The notes under the pieces: generated by a model
What the model was told of the DNA's origin: nothing
Seen by the model: the letters and a program-made list of their open reading frames with translations, nothing else
Database searches by the model: none
Assembly (NCBI RefSeq): GCF_004187715.1
Contig: NZ_QZWF01000005.1
Location: forward strand, 1-64,000
DNA from: Streptomyces sp. F001
GTDB lineage: Bacteria > Actinomycetota > Actinomycetes > Streptomycetales > Streptomycetaceae
Reading direction: 5' to 3'
Length of the DNA stretch: 64,000 nt
Translations under genes and position numbers: made by a program
In this document: positions 60,592-64,000 of the stretch, piece after piece
Layout: each line of letters starts with the position of its first letter
How positions within the stretch are numbered: position 1 is the stretch's first letter

Positions 60592-61368
60592 GTGGAGGGG
60601 CGCGACGTGCGAGGGCACTACGAGGAGTTGGCAGCCGAGTACGACGAGCACTGGGTCTACGGTCCGGACTATGTTCCCTGGATGTCCGGCCGGATCGCCG
60701 AGGCACTGCGTCTCGCCCCCACGGACCGGATCGCCGACATCGGTTCCGGGACGGGCCTGTTCGCCAGGGAAGTGGCCAAGCAGCTCCAGCCTCGCCAACC
60801 CATTCTGTGCGTCGATCCTTCCGCAGCGATGCTCAGTCAGCTCGGGACGCCTCCTCCGGCCGATCTGACGCCGATCGTCGCTTCCGCCGAGGACATCGCC
60901 GAAGGGCGTGCTCGTCTGCCGTACGAACAGCTCGATGCGATGTGGCTGAAAGAGTCGGTGCACCACGTGGCCGATCCGGCACACACGCTCCGCGGCCTGG
61001 CCGATCGGCTGGCGCCCGGAGGGCGGCTGCTGGTGGTGATGCTCCCGGCCAGTATCCAGTACCCGCTGTTCAAGGCGGCCCTTGCGCGCTTCGAGGAGTT
61101 GCAGCCGGACCCCGCCGTTGTCGAGGGACATCTGGACGCGGCTGGGCTGGAAGCCGGTCTCAGCTACGTCGAGCATGAGCTGCGTATCGACCGGGACAAG
61201 TACTTCGGCATGGTGCGCGCCCGCTACATGTCGTTGCTCTCCACCTTCAGCGACAGCGAGATCGAGAAGGGCATCGATGAGATGCGCGTCGCTCATCCGG
61301 AGCCCGTTCTGGTGTTTCCCGACCGGTTCGCGTTCGTCCTCGGCCGGCGACGTGGGGAGTCCGTGTGA
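60592..61368 (+). CDS. Class I SAM-dependent methyltransferase
   Basis: 258 aa, GTG at 60592 with GGGGGA upstream. Motif I ADIGSGTGLFA (about 48-58), then CVDPSAAMLSQLG and a methyltransferase-11 type core (LKESVHHVADP, RLAPGGRLLVVML). Substrate unknown. Its stop overlaps the next start as GTGA, so it is translated with the HEPN-NTPase-FGE gene and may modify the same molecule or the protein itself. Confidence 0.85.
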   Translation: MEGRDVRGHYEELAAEYDEHWVYGPDYVPWMSGRIAEALRLAPTDRIADIGSGTGLFAREVAKQLQPRQPILCVDPSAAMLSQLGTPPPADLTPIVASAEDIAEGRARLPYEQLDAMWLKESVHHVADPAHTLRGLADRLAPGGRLLVVMLPASIQYPLFKAALARFEELQPDPAVVEGHLDAAGLEAGLSYVEHELRIDRDKYFGMVRARYMSLLSTFSDSEIEKGIDEMRVAHPEPVLVFPDRFAFVLGRRRGESV

Positions 61369-64000
61369 GCACCATGGTCGACGAGCGGCTGCGGCGCCTG
61401 CGGAGTGAACTCGATGACCACTCGCGCATCGCTGATCGACTGGGGCTTGATCTGGAACGGCCGTTACGGTCCCTCAACGACGGCTATCCCGAGAACGCAG
61501 TCGCCCTCGTCGGGAAGCTGACCGAGAAGCTCCTCAAGGAGTTATGGCGCCACCACGGCGTCGAGGGCGACCCGTCGACGAAGGCCCTGAACGACCTGGT
61601 CAAGCGCTGCCGTCCGTACATTCGCAGCAGCACGGTTCTGGATGCGCTCGACGACATTCGTCGCCTCCGCAACCGGTCCACACACGACGGGTACGACATC
61701 AGTGACGAGGACGGGCTGCTGGCGGTCCGCAGGCTCGTCGACGTGCTGGTCTGGTTCACCGACACCGGGAGTGCGGCTCTTCTTGGCGGTGAGCCCGATA
61801 TGGCGCCCGAGGTGGCGCGCCGCTGCGAGTTCCTTGCCGGGCTGTACGTGACCCTTGGATATCGGCAGGCCAAGCGGTTCGTCCTCAGCCCGGACACCGT
61901 GTACCAGCTGTTCTGCCGTGAGTCGGGGATGCGGCTGGAGTACGTGGAGCTGATGCTCTCCCGCGATGCCGACGACTTGAGTACCGTCCTTGCCTCCAGC
62001 GGTGGGGAGCTGTTGCGCACCCGGCTGCCCAAGCTCACCCGCTTCGTCGTCCTGGACGACGACGGCGGTGCGGCACCCGGTGCCCTCCATCAGATGCTGG
62101 GTCTGGACTTCCGGATCGTGCGTTACGACGGCTTCGTCGACACCGTCGTCAATCTCGACACCCACCTCGCCGATCTCGCCTCCGCCGACAACCCGGCGGA
62201 ACCGCGGGCCGCGCTCGCTGCTGCGGCACTGACCACCGACCCGCGCACCGGCGAGTCGCGGATGGAGCAGTCCGGCGACGCGGCGGAGCTCCTGACGCGC
62301 CTGGCACGCGGCAGTGCGAACGTCCTGGTCACCGGCCGTCCGGGAAGCGGCAAGAGCACGCTCCTGCGCTCGCTGGCCGTCAACCCGGAGATCCGCCGCT
62401 TCCGCTTCTACTTCGACCTCGGTCTCAAACCGAAGGACGAACCGTTCTCCGAGTACGCGGCCCGCCTCCTCGCACCGGCCATGACGTCGGACCGCTCGCG
62501 GGCTTACGAACTCTTCCTCTACCTGATCCGTTCCGGGACGGCGCTGTGCGTGCTCGATGCCGTCGACGAGGGCGTCGAGGAACCAAGCGCTGCCGGTTTC
62601 CTGCGGCTCTTCACCGACCTCGCGGCCGTCCTGTCCGCCGAATCGGCGGTGGCCATGAGTTCGCGGGTGTCCTTCCTCGCGGACTCGCCCCAGGTACGTC
62701 AGCTGCTGGACAGTGGCGCGGGCCGCTCCGAGCAGCTGGTCGAGCAGATGTACGCGAACGGCGTCGACCCCTCCCGCGTGCCGCACTTCCATGTCGTACG
62801 CCTGGCCGAACCGGAGGCAACTCCTCTCGAGACGCGCCTCACCACAGCGCTGGACCTTCCTGCGGGGAAGCCGCTCGCGGACATTCTGGGCGTTCACATC
62901 GCGCGGACGCTGGCCGAGCGTGGGCAGCCCGATCTGGAGCCACGGCTGCCCGCCGTGTTCGGGCATGCATTTCTCACCGACCGCACGGTGTTCTCCCTCC
63001 TCGACATACATCGGCAGTTGGGTGCCAACGCCTTCAAGGGCGGACGCCTGGATCTCGACGCCTGTGTCCTGGCTCCGCTGCTGCGGCCCGCGGGGCCCGA
63101 TCACGTCGCCTTCGTGCACACGGCGTACCAGGAACTCCTGGCTGCCAGGTTTCTGGCCGAGCGGACGAACCGGGACCTGGCAGCGGACCTTCCCGGCGGC
63201 GCCTTTCTCACCGAGCAGGTGCGGGCCTTCCTCGCCGAAATGCCCGGCAGTCCGGAGACTGACGACTGTGTGCTGCCCGCCGGGGCGTACCTGGTCGGGC
63301 CGGCCGAGCGGCTGCTGATCCGCCGCGTCGAGCGTCCCGTACGCTTCGACCGCCACGCCGTGACCGTCGCACGCTACCGCCGCTTCCTCGACGCCCTCGA
63401 CGCAGACGGCACCTCGCAGTGGGACCACCCCGACCAGCCGGCCGGCGTCACACACCGCCCCTGGACCGACCGTCTGAAGCGGCCCGACTACTACGAGCAT
63501 CCGCAATACGACGCCCACCCCGCCGTCTGCGTCAACTGGTGGAGCGCATACGCCTTCGCGGCGTTCGAAGGCAAACGCCTGCCGACCTCCCTCGAATGGG
63601 AGGCCGCCGCGCGTGGCACCGACGGGCGCCTGTTCCCCTGGGGCGACTCCCCCGACAGCAGCCGTGTCAACTGCGCCGACACATGGGTCGGCCGACCTGT
63701 CGTGACGTATCAGGCGTGGTACCGGGATTTCGCAGGCGACGCCGTTCGGCGAGCCGGGGCGACACCCGTCGACGAACGCCCGGGCAACCGCTCCCCGTTC
63801 GGCGTCCTCGACATGGTGGGCAACTGCTGGGAATGGACTTCCACCAGCCTGGACGACCCGGGCGAGGCCGTCATCTGCGGTGGCAGCTACGACAACCCGA
63901 TGCGTGCGGTGCAGACCAGCAGCAAGGGCGTCTACCGCAAGCGCGGCGGAAGCAACGCGGTCGGCTTCCGGTGTGTGCAGGACATCGATACGTCCGGGGC
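61365..64000 (+). CDS. HEPN - STAND/NACHT-like NTPase - FGE-domain protein, partial
   Basis: GTG at 61365; 878 codons are visible without a stop and the gene runs off the window. Residues about 20-135 are helical and carry LRRLRNRSTH (Arg102 to His107, an Rx4H HEPN RNase motif). An unassigned region follows to about 300. The NTPase shows Walker A TGRPGSGKST (323-332) and Walker B-like VLDAVDEG (396-403), then helices including FVHTAYQELLAARFLAE. From about 637 a formylglycine-generating-enzyme (SUMF1-like) domain begins, with GKRLPTSLEWEAAARG, GNRSPFGVLDMVGNCWEWT, CGGSYDN and GFRCV. The Cys pair of true FGE enzymes is not seen, so it is probably a recognition fold. Likely an antiviral sensor-effector. 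Confidence 0.85.
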   Translation, partial: MSTMVDERLRRLRSELDDHSRIADRLGLDLERPLRSLNDGYPENAVALVGKLTEKLLKELWRHHGVEGDPSTKALNDLVKRCRPYIRSSTVLDALDDIRRLRNRSTHDGYDISDEDGLLAVRRLVDVLVWFTDTGSAALLGGEPDMAPEVARRCEFLAGLYVTLGYRQAKRFVLSPDTVYQLFCRESGMRLEYVELMLSRDADDLSTVLASSGGELLRTRLPKLTRFVVLDDDGGAAPGALHQMLGLDFRIVRYDGFVDTVVNLDTHLADLASADNPAEPRAALAAAALTTDPRTGESRMEQSGDAAELLTRLARGSANVLVTGRPGSGKSTLLRSLAVNPEIRRFRFYFDLGLKPKDEPFSEYAARLLAPAMTSDRSRAYELFLYLIRSGTALCVLDAVDEGVEEPSAAGFLRLFTDLAAVLSAESAVAMSSRVSFLADSPQVRQLLDSGAGRSEQLVEQMYANGVDPSRVPHFHVVRLAEPEATPLETRLTTALDLPAGKPLADILGVHIARTLAERGQPDLEPRLPAVFGHAFLTDRTVFSLLDIHRQLGANAFKGGRLDLDACVLAPLLRPAGPDHVAFVHTAYQELLAARFLAERTNRDLAADLPGGAFLTEQVRAFLAEMPGSPETDDCVLPAGAYLVGPAERLLIRRVERPVRFDRHAVTVARYRRFLDALDADGTSQWDHPDQPAGVTHRPWTDRLKRPDYYEHPQYDAHPAVCVNWWSAYAFAAFEGKRLPTSLEWEAAARGTDGRLFPWGDSPDSSRVNCADTWVGRPVVTYQAWYRDFAGDAVRRAGATPVDERPGNRSPFGVLDMVGNCWEWTSTSLDDPGEAVICGGSYDNPMRAVQTSSKGVYRKRGGSNAVGFRCVQDIDTSG

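Noticed and set aside
60568..61296. Antisense extension of the IS5-like remnant through the methyltransferase gene
   Set aside because: Transposase similarity stops at the GTG at 60567; upstream sequence is a shadow of the methyltransferase, which has motif I on the plus strand.
61542..63518. 658-codon minus-strand frame inside the NTPase gene
   Set aside because: Shadow; the plus-strand frame is open for 878 codons with Walker, HEPN and FGE motifs.
63243..64000. Diversity-generating retroelement target
   Set aside because: The FGE-type domain would suit a variable protein, but no reverse transcriptase or template repeat is visible before the window ends; left as a check rather than a call.

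Overview
The window is chromosomal DNA of a Streptomyces. Evidence: very high GC with G/C third codon positions, many GTG starts, three copies of one tRNA-Lys(CTT), a DasR-type operator, F420/LLM oxidoreductases, WhiJ/Scr-type XRE-DUF397 cassettes, and the cdgA and cslA-glxA-cslZ genes in the relative order known from S. coelicolor.

1-13.7 kb is core DNA: a tRNA-Lys tail, a secreted M6 metalloprotease, the c-di-GMP enzyme CdgA, and a catabolic cluster of two tandem maleate isomerase/EutA-like proteins, a D-2-hydroxyacid dehydrogenase, an amidase, a DUF3830 protein, an Ehu-type ABC importer and an IclR regulator. This cluster probably imports and degrades a small organic acid, amide or ectoine-like solute. 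13.7-25 kb holds two more tRNA-Lys genes and the cell-surface glucan locus: an AA10 LPMO with a dre site, an SPFH protein, a frameshifted cell-wall hydrolase, a FadR/GntR regulator, CslA (GT2 synthase), GlxA (copper radical oxidase) and CslZ (GH6 lipoprotein).

24-38 kb is mixed: class F and class E sortases, an LAXTG surface protein, a HAD phosphatase, a decayed ROK regulator beside a strong operator, an oxidoreductase/HbpS pair, an F420 LLM enzyme ending in a MITE-like element, an FAH enzyme, a frameshifted YidC paralogue, a GH30 galactanase and a frameshifted SEC-C protein.

38.2-52.1 kb is a defence island: MORC/MutL-type GHKL ATPase, Z1 ATPase, two unrelated type II endonucleases (NaeI-like and NgoMIV-like) that both appear to target GCCGGC, Vsr, a winged-helix/zinc protein, a ParB-domain protein, a SNF2 helicase, a C5 methyltransferase and an HNH nuclease. 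52.2-60.6 kb is an unstable accessory zone of XRE(DUF5753)/DUF397 cassettes, small Cys-rich proteins, truncated regulators, a broken toxin-like gene and IS3/IS5 remnants. The right end carries a SAM methyltransferase overlapping a large HEPN-STAND NTPase-FGE protein that runs off the window; this is the best candidate for a little-described conflict system.

Several genes between 16.4 and 38.1 kb are broken by small deletions, often in short G/C runs, so either local decay or base-calling error must be considered.
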